DNA from: Alkaliphilus peptidifermentans DSM 18978
GTDB lineage: Bacteria; Bacillota; Clostridia; Peptostreptococcales; Natronincolaceae
Reading direction: 5' to 3'
NCBI RefSeq assembly: GCF_900101495.1
Contig: NZ_FMUS01000003.1
Location: 1-64,000, forward strand
DNA: 64,000 nucleotides
How positions within the stretch are numbered: the stretch's first letter is position 1; each line of letters opens with the position of its first letter. The notes under the pieces are model-generated. The model had not been told where the DNA came from and made no database searches. It worked only from the letters and a program-made list of their open reading frames with translations. Position numbers and translations under genes: made by a program. Positions 26,172 to 34,885 of this stretch are shown here, one piece after another.

Positions 26172-26999
26172 ATGAAAAAAAAGTGGGCATATCTTTTAAT
26201 GGCTCCAGGCTTAATCGTCATAGTGGCATTTCTAATAATTCCGATACTAAGTAGTATATTGCCTACCTTTCATGACGGTGATTCTTTAACATTTAGTTCA
26301 TATACTGATTTTTTTAAGGATAGCTACTATAATCAAATATTTATGAGAACCCTAAGAATATCAATAATAACTGTAGTTATTTGTGCTATCCTTGGTGTTC
26401 CTACAGCATATTTCGTATCAAAGAGCAATAAAAAAATCAGAGGTATTCTTATCGCTTGCACCATATTTCCTTTGCTTACAAACTCTGTAATACGTTCCTT
26501 TGCTTGGATAACTATATTAGGGAGGAATGGAGTCTTGAACAATGCTTTATTAACCCTGAATTTAATAGCTGAGCCCAAAAGGCTTTTGTATACAGAAGGT
26601 GCAATAATAGTTGGAAGTGTATATCTTTTTTTACCATTAATGATAGTATCCCTTGTTGGTGTAATGGAAAATATTGAAGGTGAGTTATTCGAGGCAGCAG
26701 AAAGCTTAGGGGCAAGTAAAATAAAAGCCTTCTTCAAGGTGATTCTTCCGTTAAGTGTTCCTGGACTTATAGTTGGATGTGTATTAGTATTTACAGGTGC
26801 CGCTTCAGCCTACACTACTCCTCAACTCCTTGGGGGTAATAGAAAAATGGTGTTATCAACATTAATTTATCAACAGACAATGACCCTTGGAGATTGGTAT
26901 GGAGCTTCAGTGGTAGCTACAATAATGATAGTTACTAGTATATTGGTTATGGGAACCATCAACAGATTGGCAGCAAAGCTAAACGAAAGGGGTGTATAG
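26172..26999 (+). CDS. ABC transporter permease, PotB-like
   Basis: 275 residues, six membrane segments, with the EAA loop EGELFEAAESLGASKIKAFFKVILPLSVPG that contacts the ATPase. It belongs to the spermidine/putrescine-type importers, which also carry other substrates. It starts 23 nt after the LacI gene with GGAAGGAGG and ends immediately before the second permease. Confidence 0.92.
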   Translation: MKKKWAYLLMAPGLIVIVAFLIIPILSSILPTFHDGDSLTFSSYTDFFKDSYYNQIFMRTLRISIITVVICAILGVPTAYFVSKSNKKIRGILIACTIFPLLTNSVIRSFAWITILGRNGVLNNALLTLNLIAEPKRLLYTEGAIIVGSVYLFLPLMIVSLVGVMENIEGELFEAAESLGASKIKAFFKVILPLSVPGLIVGCVLVFTGAASAYTTPQLLGGNRKMVLSTLIYQQTMTLGDWYGASVVATIMIVTSILVMGTINRLAAKLNERGV

Positions 27000-27000
27000 A

Positions 27001-27777
27001 GTGAAGCAGAATAAAGGTTTATTTGCTTTTGTAATCTTAGTCTATTCATTTCTATTTATACCTATTATAATTATAGCCGCTACCTCCTTTGGCAGTGAAA
27101 GCTATGTTGCTTTTCCTCCAAGAGGCTTTAGTCTAAAGTGGTATCATAATGTTTTTACAACAGAGAGCTTTATAAGGACATTTAAAATTAGTATGGAGGT
27201 ATCTGTTCTGGCAACACTTATTGCACTAGCTTTGGGAATCCCCGGTGCTTATGCGTTAACAAGGTTTGATTTCAAAGGGAAAACTCTTTTGAAGAATTTT
27301 TTCTTTTCACCTAAAATAGTACCGGGTGTAGTTACTGGGTTTGTAATGTTTCAGTTTATAGTGATTAACTTAAAATTACCTATATACTATAGTCTTTTGT
27401 TGGGGTTATCAATTTTTGAAATTCCATATGCAATCAGGGTAATTGGTTCAAGTTTAGAGATGGTGGACTATACAATGGAGGAAGCAGCCATGAGTCTTGG
27501 AGCCAGTAGGTTACAAACTTTTTTCAGGGTTGTATTTCCTAACATTACATCAGGAATTATTGCTTCATTTATGCTTTCTTTTATTAGTGCATTTAACAAT
27601 GTTCCCGTGACATTATTTTTATCCGGGCCGGGGATTAGTACACTACCAATTACAATGATGAACTATGTAGAGTATAATTACGATCCTACAATATCTGCAC
27701 TCTCTGTACTATTAATGCTTATGACAATTGGAATTATGTTTGTTGTTGAAAAAACTCTTGGAATAAATAACTTGTAA
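27001..27777 (+). CDS. ABC transporter permease, PotC-like
   Basis: 258 residues, six membrane segments, EAA loop DYTMEEAAMSLGASRLQTFFRVVFPNITSG. The GTG at 27001 is chosen over a GTG three codons earlier because AAAGGGGTG (26987-26995) gives better spacing. It begins 1 nt after the PotB-like stop. Confidence 0.92.
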   Translation: MKQNKGLFAFVILVYSFLFIPIIIIAATSFGSESYVAFPPRGFSLKWYHNVFTTESFIRTFKISMEVSVLATLIALALGIPGAYALTRFDFKGKTLLKNFFFSPKIVPGVVTGFVMFQFIVINLKLPIYYSLLLGLSIFEIPYAIRVIGSSLEMVDYTMEEAAMSLGASRLQTFFRVVFPNITSGIIASFMLSFISAFNNVPVTLFLSGPGISTLPITMMNYVEYNYDPTISALSVLLMLMTIGIMFVVEKTLGINNL

Positions 27778-27792
27778 GCTAGGAGGGATTAA

Positions 27793-28836
27793 ATGCCATT
27801 ACTAAGTTTAAAAAACATAGATGTATCATATGACGGTAAAACTAACATATTAGAAAAACTTAACCTAAGCATTAATAAAGGAGAATTAGTATCTCTTCTA
27901 GGGCCCAGTGGATGTGGAAAAACTACTACCTTAAGGGTAATTGCAGGATTTATCGAGCCAGTTGGGGGACAGTTTATTTTAGAAGATCAAAATTTTACTA
28001 AAATACCAGTTCACAAGAGGAATTTTGGTATTGTATTTCAGAGCTATGCATTATTTCCACATCTTACGGTTTTTGATAATGTTGCTTTTGGTCTTAAGAT
28101 GAAAAAAATATCTAAAGATAAGATTAAGGATTTGGTAGATTCAATACTTAATACTGTCGATTTATCCAGTCTATCACAAAGATACCCAAAGGAACTATCA
28201 GGTGGACAAAGACAAAGGGTTGCCATAGCTAGAGCACTTGTAATCGAACCTAAGCTATTGCTGCTGGATGAGCCATTAAGTAATCTTGATGCAAAGCTAA
28301 GGTTAAAAATGAGGGTTGAAATTAAAAAGCTACAGCGGCAAATGGGGATTACTACAGTATTTGTTACTCATGATCAGGAAGAGTGTTTTTCAATATCAGA
28401 TAAGGTAGCAGTAATGAATGCTGGCGAGATAGAACAATTCGATACACCAGAGAACATTTATTCAAATCCTTCCACTGAATTTGTAGCAAGATTTGTTGGT
28501 TTTGAGAATTTCATAGATTTAAGTAATATATCAGGTAATGAGTTTCATGCCAAAGGAGGAAAGAAGTTTACCATCAATAGCAATAGAGATATTACTAAAG
28601 AGAATATAAAAGGTACCATTAGACCTGATGACATAGAAATTGTTGATGAAAATAGTAATAAAGAGAATTTAATTGATGGAAGCATTGATGTGAGAACTTA
28701 TTTAGGAAAATCTTATCAATATAATATAAAGACCGATTTAGGCACCTTAGTTGTAAATGGTAGTAATAACAACGTTTACAGCCAAGGTGATAATATAAAG
28801 CTTTATTTACCATCAAGCAAAATTATTTTAGTTTAA
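27793..28836 (+). CDS. ABC transporter ATP-binding protein, PotA-like
   Basis: 347 residues. Walker A GPSGCGKTT, signature LSGGQRQR, Walker B LLLLDEP, switch His in VTHDQEE, and a C-terminal TOBE-like regulatory domain (about 235-345), as in PotA, FbpC and related importers. TAGGAGGG precedes the ATG. It drives the two permeases just upstream. Confidence 0.94.
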   Translation: MPLLSLKNIDVSYDGKTNILEKLNLSINKGELVSLLGPSGCGKTTTLRVIAGFIEPVGGQFILEDQNFTKIPVHKRNFGIVFQSYALFPHLTVFDNVAFGLKMKKISKDKIKDLVDSILNTVDLSSLSQRYPKELSGGQRQRVAIARALVIEPKLLLLDEPLSNLDAKLRLKMRVEIKKLQRQMGITTVFVTHDQEECFSISDKVAVMNAGEIEQFDTPENIYSNPSTEFVARFVGFENFIDLSNISGNEFHAKGGKKFTINSNRDITKENIKGTIRPDDIEIVDENSNKENLIDGSIDVRTYLGKSYQYNIKTDLGTLVVNGSNNNVYSQGDNIKLYLPSSKIILV

Positions 28837-28852
28837 AAAAGGAGGAAGTTGT

Positions 28853-29911
28853 ATGAAAAAGTTTCTGTCGGTAGTTTTATTAGTTAGTTTGGTATCAATG
28901 ATATTAGTGGGTTGTGGAGGCAAGGTGGAGACGCAAAATCCAGATGGACCTACAACATTAATAATTTCTAATTGGGGTTTTTCTGAGGATGAACTATTGG
29001 AAAATATATTTAAGCCCTTTGAAGAAAAATTCAATGCTAAGATTGTTCTAGATACAGGGAATAATTCAGAGCGATTAATAAAGATAAGAAGTAACCCCAA
29101 CAATAATGTTGATCTTATTTATTTAGCACAAGCTTTCGCACAAGAAGGTTTTGATGAAGGGTTATTTGAGACAATTGATTACAATAAGATTCCTAATGCT
29201 AGTCAATTAAATGAAAAGGCTAAGGAATTAACTATTGAAGGTCAAGGACCAGCCTATACGGTAAATCGACTAGGAATAATTTATGATAAAGAAAAATTGG
29301 GCTTTGAAATTGAATCCTTTGAAGACTTGTGGAGACCAGAGCTACAGGGAAAAATATCAATTCCTGAAATAACTACAACATTCGGCCCTGCTGTACTTTA
29401 CATTGCTTCACAAAAAGCAGGAGTTGACATAACAACAGATAACGGCGAGGCTGCATTTAAAGAGTTAGAAGCGCTAAAGCCCAATATTGTTAAAACTTAT
29501 TCTAGATCTTCTGATTTAGTAAATATGATGGGTAGTGGAGAAATAGTAGCTGCTTTAGCGGCAGACTTTGCTTATGCATCAGTTAAAAATAGTTCGCCAG
29601 AGGTTGTATTCATCGATCCTATAGAAGGTTCCTATTTAAATTTTAACACTATTAATATAGTAAAAGGTTCTAAGCAAATAGATTTAGCTTATGAATTTAT
29701 TAATTATTTAATCTCAGAAGAGGTACAAGTTAGAGCTGCTAAAACTATTCCAGATTCACCTGTTAATGTTAACGCAAATTTAACAGATGAAGAAGCTGAA
29801 TTCTTAACCTATGGAGAACAAATAACTAAATCTAACCTTATAGATTTCAAATTTGTAAATGAAGTCATGGCTGATTGGGTTAACACATGGAATAGAACAC
29901 TAAATCAATAA
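28853..29911 (+). CDS. Solute-binding lipoprotein, PotD/family 1-like
   Basis: 352 residues with lipobox ILVGC (Cys about 21). The mature part starts TTLIISNWGFSEDELLENIFKPFEEKFNAKI, the N-terminal pattern of PotD/thiamine/iron binding proteins, and has ALAADFAYASVKNSSPEVVFIDP near the hinge. It delivers the unknown ligand of this importer. With an MtaD/AtzA-like deaminase next in line, a purine-like or other nitrogen heterocycle is as likely as a polyamine. Its stop is immediately followed by a large palindrome. Confidence 0.92.
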   Translation: MKKFLSVVLLVSLVSMILVGCGGKVETQNPDGPTTLIISNWGFSEDELLENIFKPFEEKFNAKIVLDTGNNSERLIKIRSNPNNNVDLIYLAQAFAQEGFDEGLFETIDYNKIPNASQLNEKAKELTIEGQGPAYTVNRLGIIYDKEKLGFEIESFEDLWRPELQGKISIPEITTTFGPAVLYIASQKAGVDITTDNGEAAFKELEALKPNIVKTYSRSSDLVNMMGSGEIVAALAADFAYASVKNSSPEVVFIDPIEGSYLNFNTINIVKGSKQIDLAYEFINYLISEEVQVRAAKTIPDSPVNVNANLTDEEAEFLTYGEQITKSNLIDFKFVNEVMADWVNTWNRTLNQ

Positions 29912-29912
29912 G

Positions 29913-30097
29913 CTAATAACATAAGTATCTACGACAAAAGCTCTAAACTCAATATATAATTACAGACTGAGGCTAATCCAATCCCCCGATAAAGGTAAAA
30001 AATCAACAGAATTCATTGTTCATAAAATCATAATAATTTGTTTAATGAATATAATGTTGAGGCTTCAGTCTGAGTCGTAGATATACTTAGCTATTAG
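29913..30097 (+). repeat. 185-bp imperfect palindrome before the amidohydrolase gene
   Basis: Nested inverted arms: 29913-29935 with 30074-30097 (TCTACGAC/GTCGTAGA core), 29963-29974 with 30061-30072 (CAGACTGA/TCAGTCTG core), and inner TCAACA/TGTTGA and ATTCATT/AATGAAT pairs. The right arm is continuous, while the left arm is interrupted by two insertions of about 25 nt. It starts at the stop of the binding-protein gene and ends 22 nt before the next start. It could be a structured leader RNA or a decayed MITE. Confidence 0.75.
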
Positions 30098-30118
30098 AAA
30101 GTGGAAGGAATGAAGCTT

Positions 30119-31441
30119 GTGACCAAACTGATGATCAGGAATGTAAATATAGTAACTATGAATAAAGATAAAGAAATAATTGAAGATGGTTTTGTGATCA
30201 TTGAGAGAGATAGCATCACATATATCGGCAGTAGTAATGAAACGAATGAACATAATGTAAGTAATGATTATAATATAATAGATGGAAAAGGTGGCATTCT
30301 AATGCCGGGTATGATCAATACCCATACTCACGCTTCCATGATTGCCTTTAGAAGTTTAGCAGATGATGTGCAGGACAGGTTAACAAAATATATATTTCCG
30401 TTAGAAAATATTATGGTGGATGAGAAACTAGTATATAGTGGAGCTAGATATGCAATCTGCGAAATGCTTTTAGGCGGGGTTACGACTTTTTGCAATTCGT
30501 ATTATTTTGAAGATGAAGTTGCTAAAGCAGCAAAAGAGATGAGTATAAGGGCAGTTTTGGGTGAAACAGTTGTTAACTTTGTTGCTCCCGATGCTAAAGA
30601 GCCATATGAAGGATTAAAGTATGCTGAACGGTTTATTGAAAAATGGAAGGGTGATGATTTAATTACTCCTGCAATTGCCCCCCATGCTCCATATACAAAT
30701 GATAGTAATAAATTAATAGAAGCATATTCTTTGGCAAGAAAGCATGATGTACCTATAATAATGCATGTTGCAGAAATGGATTATGAGCAGAAAAAATATG
30801 CTGAAGAATATAATATGACACCAGTGCAATATCTAGACAGCCTTGGAATACTAGATGAGAACTTTATTGGGGCCCACTTAATTAATGTATCAGATGAAGA
30901 TTTAGATATTTTGGAAAATAAAGGAGTTGGAATAAGCCATAATGTAGGATCTAACTCCAAAGGTGCAAAGGGAGTTGCACCAGTAGTAAAAATGTTTAAA
31001 AGGGGAATGAAGCTAGGGCTTGGCACAGATGGACCAATGAGCGGTAACACTCTAGATATAATAACTCAAATGTCTTTAGTGGGTAAAATCCATAAACTTT
31101 ATAACATGGATAGAACAATATTTCCTGCTATTGAAATTGTGGAGATGGCTACTATTGGTGGAGCAAGGGCTCTAAATATTGACAATGTAACTGGTTCTAT
31201 AGAAGTAGGCAAAAAAGCAGACATGGTAATAATTGAAACTGAGTCTGTAAATATGTGTCCTATTTATGATTACTATTCTGCCTTAGTGTATTCAGCTAAC
31301 CCTTCCAATGTAGAACTGGTAATAGTGAATGGTGAAGTATTAGTAAAGGATAAAAAGCTAATTAAAAATGATTTAATGGAAATTAAAAATGAACTACTTC
31401 AGATGAAGGATAAAATATTAGAAGTATCAAAAAGACTATAA
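30119..31441 (+). CDS. Amidohydrolase, MtaD/SsnA/AtzA-like deaminase
   Basis: 440 residues of the amidohydrolase superfamily. Metal ligands are visible: the two His of INTHTHASM, His in IIMHVAEMD, His in GISHNVGSN and Asp in GLGTDGPMS. The LRSLADD and YIFPLE segments resemble 5-methylthioadenosine/S-adenosylhomocysteine deaminases and triazine hydrolases. The exact substrate is unknown. I chose GTG 30119 because GGAAGGA (30103-30109) is 9 nt upstream; an ATG at 30131 is an alternative. It is probably the catabolic step for the substrate imported by the upstream ABC system. A terminator follows. Confidence 0.9.
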   Translation: MTKLMIRNVNIVTMNKDKEIIEDGFVIIERDSITYIGSSNETNEHNVSNDYNIIDGKGGILMPGMINTHTHASMIAFRSLADDVQDRLTKYIFPLENIMVDEKLVYSGARYAICEMLLGGVTTFCNSYYFEDEVAKAAKEMSIRAVLGETVVNFVAPDAKEPYEGLKYAERFIEKWKGDDLITPAIAPHAPYTNDSNKLIEAYSLARKHDVPIIMHVAEMDYEQKKYAEEYNMTPVQYLDSLGILDENFIGAHLINVSDEDLDILENKGVGISHNVGSNSKGAKGVAPVVKMFKRGMKLGLGTDGPMSGNTLDIITQMSLVGKIHKLYNMDRTIFPAIEIVEMATIGGARALNIDNVTGSIEVGKKADMVIIETESVNMCPIYDYYSALVYSANPSNVELVIVNGEVLVKDKKLIKNDLMEIKNELLQMKDKILEVSKRL

Positions 31442-31784
31442 TTTGCAAATTGATATAAAAGAACTATGACTTCATAACTAAGAGGTTATAGTTCTTTTTA
31501 TTATCGAAGTAAAATATTAAAATTCTTAAAATATACTAGGTAGTAATTTAATGGTATACATGGAAAAGACATAGAGTGCTGTATTTCTATTTAATATGTT
31601 ATAATATTGTTAGATAATAATGAAAAATCAGTAGTTTAAGCATTATATTTGAAGTGTATCTTTTTTAAATAATACATATTGCTCTATATCATCAGATTTA
31701 AAGGAACAAGATTAATGAATATTAGAATTAAAAAATTTAACTCAAAATATTTACTTATAAATCCAGAATAGGAGTGACAAAAAA
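31442..31784. other. Intergenic region
   Basis: Holds the amidohydrolase terminator at 31457-31501. The remaining 280 bases are A/T-rich with no gene or strong structure that I can see. Confidence 0.6.
31457..31501 (+). terminator. Terminator of the LacI-ABC-amidohydrolase unit
   Basis: AAAAGAACTATGACTTC pairs (two mismatches) with AGAGGTTATAGTTCTTTT over a short loop, followed by T's. Confidence 0.8.
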
Positions 31785-32618
31785 ATGGAAAGAAAGATCA
31801 AAATATTAACATGGCTAGTAGTTGCCAGCTTGGCAGTTAATGTGTATAGTTTTTTACGAGCAGATAGGATGGAAAACAATTTTATAGATCGACTAAATAA
31901 TCTTGAGCGGAATGTCACTCATACATTAGGAAATGAGACCAGGAGTTTTTATTACCACCTGAATGAACTAAAAAATGCAAATGAGTGGGTTATATCAAAA
32001 AGCTTTCAACCTATTGCTGAGGTCTCTTCTCCAAATGAGTTGCATTTTGATTTACAGTGGACATTAAGTGAGGTAGAAAAAGATGCCAATGTTTTACTTT
32101 TATATAGGTATAAAAATCAACCAGACTGGTTAAAAGTATTAGCAGACGATATAGGAATTAATGAGTTTTCTGCACCATTGATTTTGTCACCGGATAATGA
32201 TTATGAATACAAAATAGTATCAGAAGGTAGTCTTATTAAAGCAACTGAGGCAATTGAAATTTCATCGGAATATTATAAGCCTACTCCCTTAAATAATAGT
32301 GGGTCAGGGTCGTCATCTTCCAATGGTAAGTTATCTAGCTTTGATATCTCATATTCTCAACTGCATCCAGCTTTATTTGATTTTTATATGATAAAGGACG
32401 TTGAGGCAAAACTTTATATTGACAATGAGTATGAGAGTATTCCATTAAGAGTGAGTAATATGTATGATAGAAAAGAATGGAGTCTTGATTTTCCTACTGA
32501 GTACCTAGTGACAAAACCTACGGCTATAATTCTAGTAATTGAATATGAAGATGGTGCTATTGTAGAAGAAGATCGTACAGATGAGGTATTAGAAGCCATG
32601 GAAAGGATGAGCCAGTGA
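31785..32618 (+). CDS. Membrane-anchored protein of unknown function
   Basis: 277 residues. A single N-terminal membrane helix (about 7-24) is followed by a possible short coiled coil (RMENNFIDRLNNLERNV) and beta-rich extracytoplasmic domains with a Ser/Gly/Asn linker (NNSGSGSSSSNGK, about residue 173). I do not recognise a family. AGGAGTG precedes the ATG. It is followed 31 nt later by a small membrane protein gene with which it probably forms an operon. Confidence 0.75.
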   Translation: MERKIKILTWLVVASLAVNVYSFLRADRMENNFIDRLNNLERNVTHTLGNETRSFYYHLNELKNANEWVISKSFQPIAEVSSPNELHFDLQWTLSEVEKDANVLLLYRYKNQPDWLKVLADDIGINEFSAPLILSPDNDYEYKIVSEGSLIKATEAIEISSEYYKPTPLNNSGSGSSSSNGKLSSFDISYSQLHPALFDFYMIKDVEAKLYIDNEYESIPLRVSNMYDRKEWSLDFPTEYLVTKPTAIILVIEYEDGAIVEEDRTDEVLEAMERMSQ

Positions 32619-32649
32619 CCTATTATGTATTGCAAAAGGAGGAATATAA

Positions 32650-32907
32650 TTGCGTAAAGATATAGTAGAGCTATGGGGTGTAATAATAGGACTAGTAATA
32701 GGCTTTATTGTAGCTAAGGTATACCAAATCTGGGCTATACTTTTTATATATCAGGGAAGTAGATATGCTGGAATAGATGGTTGGTTTAATACGGCACTAT
32801 GGGATGTTGCCACTAGAAATCCCTTGGCTTTCTTAATTGTTGTGGAGATAATTTTTGCTGTGTTAGGATATCTGTTTGTTAAGACTTTTTTTAAACATAT
32901 AATGTAA
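32650..32907 (+). CDS. Small membrane protein of unknown function
   Basis: 85 residues with two hydrophobic segments (about 8-32 and 60-82). TTG start with AAAAGGAGG 9-10 nt upstream. No family recognised. It shares a bidirectional terminator with the convergent MFS gene. Confidence 0.7.
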   Translation: MRKDIVELWGVIIGLVIGFIVAKVYQIWAILFIYQGSRYAGIDGWFNTALWDVATRNPLAFLIVVEIIFAVLGYLFVKTFFKHIM

Positions 32908-32910
32908 TTC

Positions 32911-32950
32911 AGGACTTAGTCATCACTCTTTTGACTAAGTCCTTTTATTC
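32911..32950. terminator. Bidirectional terminator
   Basis: AGGACTTAGTCA and TGACTAAGTCCT form a perfect 12-bp stem around TCACTCTTT. T-rich sequence lies on the plus side. The convergent MFS gene ends 12 nt away. Confidence 0.85.
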
Positions 32951-32961
32951 TAGTTGGCCCT

Positions 32962-34167
32962 TCAAGATTTTAACAATTCAATAGGAGCCTTTTCCTTATT
33001 AACATTCAATCTACTATTCATATACACTGTAGCAACAGCAGTCAGTATAATCATAGATACAGCTGTAATTAGATGCGTAGAATGTATATCTCTAGAATCT
33101 TTTAAAATACCCATCAATGGCAAAGTTATGGCAGCTGCAATGTTGGTACCCAAGCTATGAAACGAAAGAATTGTAGCCCTCTTGTCGGTAGGTATATGTT
33201 TGTTAAGATACTTTGTTATAATTGGTCTGTAAAAACCTCGCGCAGCCTGTTGAAGAAGAATAGCCGCTACTCCAATCCACATCTTTATCAATCCAAGCAA
33301 TATGAAAGATACTATTAATAATAGCGCCATAGAAACCAGTGTTCTTGGTTTGGTTTTTTCCATGAAAACATGACTTTGCTTTGAAGCAAACGCAGCTACA
33401 AAATTGAATATCATAAATATTACTCCAAAATATTTCACGGGTATGTTTACTGACTCCATGTAAGGCTGAAAAAACCAAAAGCCAGTTCTATAAAATGCAA
33501 AAAATACCATGGAGAATAAAACAATCGCCTTTAGTTTTTCATGGGTTAAAACATATTTTCCACTTTCAATAATTTGCTTCAAGTATTTTACCCTGGTATT
33601 TTTTTTATTGTGTATGGGAGGCTCCTTAAAAAATATAGTTATAAATATTGTTAAAATAACAAAGCCAATAGATATCATCAGTGGTAGATAAATGTTCTTT
33701 TCATAAACAAAGCCTGCAATAACCGAGCCAATAGCCTGGGCATATAAGGCTAGAGAACGGGCGGCTCCTTCAATCCTTTGGTACTCGCTTTCCTTGCGTA
33801 GTAATTTTAAAGAATCATATATAATTGCGTTATCTGCACCAGATTTAAAACATATACCTATACTAAATATTACTTCTGCTATAGCAAAGGTTAAGAAGCT
33901 ACTTCCTACTATATACATAGTTAAGCTTACAACCCATAATGCAAGGCCGATTATAACACTCAGCTTTCGACTGTATCTATCTGCTATAGCACCAGTTGGC
34001 ACTTCAAACAGTACAACTGCAAAGGCTGCAATTGATTGAAGCAGCATTATTTCTGTAAAAGAAAGACCTTTGCTTATTAAATACAATACAATTATAGGAC
34101 CAAGTATCAAAAGCTCTGTGAATGTTGAGTAGAAATAATAGGTTTTTATGTTTCTTTCTAAATTCAT
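32962..34167 (-). CDS. Major facilitator superfamily transporter
   Basis: 401 residues with about 12 membrane segments. The MFS loop 2-3 motif is GAIADRYSRKLS, preceded by FEVPTGAIAD as in drug/H+ antiporter-like proteins. Substrate unknown. GGGAGGG precedes the ATG on the minus strand. A branched, terminator-like structure lies in its leader (34228-34293), suggesting expression is controlled by attenuation. Confidence 0.9.
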   Translation of the reverse strand: MNLERNIKTYYFYSTFTELLILGPIIVLYLISKGLSFTEIMLLQSIAAFAVVLFEVPTGAIADRYSRKLSVIIGLALWVVSLTMYIVGSSFLTFAIAEVIFSIGICFKSGADNAIIYDSLKLLRKESEYQRIEGAARSLALYAQAIGSVIAGFVYEKNIYLPLMISIGFVILTIFITIFFKEPPIHNKKNTRVKYLKQIIESGKYVLTHEKLKAIVLFSMVFFAFYRTGFWFFQPYMESVNIPVKYFGVIFMIFNFVAAFASKQSHVFMEKTKPRTLVSMALLLIVSFILLGLIKMWIGVAAILLQQAARGFYRPIITKYLNKHIPTDKRATILSFHSLGTNIAAAITLPLMGILKDSRDIHSTHLITAVSMIILTAVATVYMNSRLNVNKEKAPIELLKS

Positions 34168-34227
34168 TTCGATTCCCTCCCTTTAAATACCCATTAAACT
34201 CTCTGGATGTTCTTCAAAAAAGTGAAT

Positions 34228-34293
34228 AAAAAAAGTCCACAGAATCACAATGGTAGTGACTCCGTAGACTTATCTACGTGTAGAAATGGACTT
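34228..34293 (-). promoter_or_regulatory. Attenuator-like structured leader of the MFS gene
   Basis: On the minus strand AAGTCCA and TGGACTT close a three-way structure holding two hairpins (CGTAGA-TAAG-TCTACG and a GAGTCAC/GTGATTC arm), and the closing strand runs into seven T's. This is a terminator-shaped element about 60 nt before the MFS start. No riboswitch class was recognised. Confidence 0.6.
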
Positions 34294-34486
34294 CCTGTAC
34301 CGCTTACATAAATATTTATGCTTAGATACACTCACTAATATTAAATAATTTTAGCATATAAGGGAAATAATTGTAAAGGGGAAATTTTAGATATTTTAGA
34401 AACATGTTTAATTTCAATCAAAAGTACTGATTAATATAGTTATAATGGGTAAAAATAGAAAAAAATTCAATGGAGGTAAAATATGT

Positions 34487-34804
34487 ATGGATGTTATTGA
34501 AAAAAATCTGAATTATTTTATTGAGAACCATAAGGAGATTTATGAGGCTTATGAAAGTTATGGACATAAACTGCATGAAGAGGGTGGACCTCTGGATGAA
34601 AAGACCCGTTGGCTCATTAAAATAGCTATTTCAGCCTCTTGTCAGTATGAGTTTGCCCTCAGAACTCATATTAGGAAGGCTCATCGTTGTGGATGTACAA
34701 GGGAAGAAATTGAACATGCCATTCTATTAGTAGCTCCCAGCGGCGGTTTTCCTAAGATGATGCAGGCATTACTAGTTATGAGGGATGAGCTGGAGAATTT
34801 ATAA
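34487..34804 (+). CDS. Carboxymuconolactone decarboxylase/AhpD-family small protein
   Basis: 105 residues. The CMD helix region is ISASCQYEFALRTHIRKAHRCGCTREEIEHAILLVAPSGGFPKMMQAL. The AhpD-type CxxC is not complete: the first Cys is present but the second position is Glu, so peroxidase activity of the AhpD kind is doubtful. The start at 34487 has GGAGG 10 nt upstream; the upstream ATG at 34445 lacks a ribosome site. Standalone gene ended by a strong terminator. Confidence 0.85.
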   Translation: MDVIEKNLNYFIENHKEIYEAYESYGHKLHEEGGPLDEKTRWLIKIAISASCQYEFALRTHIRKAHRCGCTREEIEHAILLVAPSGGFPKMMQALLVMRDELENL

Positions 34805-34825
34805 ATACGTTTGAAATGGGTAAAG

Positions 34826-34870
34826 AAAAAGGCTTTTAAGAGGAGAATACATCTTAAAAGCCTTTTTTAA
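34826..34870. terminator. Bidirectional terminator
   Basis: AAAAAGGCTTTTAAGA and TCTTAAAAGCCTTTTTT form a perfect 16-bp stem. It serves the CMD-family gene and the convergent chemoreceptor gene, whose stop is 16 nt away. Confidence 0.9.
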
Positions 34871-34885
34871 TAAATATTATATTAA

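Noticed and set aside
29913-30097. TPP, purine or guanidine riboswitch before the amidohydrolase
   Set aside because: The conserved core motifs of those classes are missing; only the long palindrome can be supported.
34228-34320. T-box, purine, SAM, yybP-ykoY or fluoride riboswitch in the MFS leader
   Set aside because: None of the conserved core sequences of these classes is present; kept only as an unclassified attenuator-like structure.
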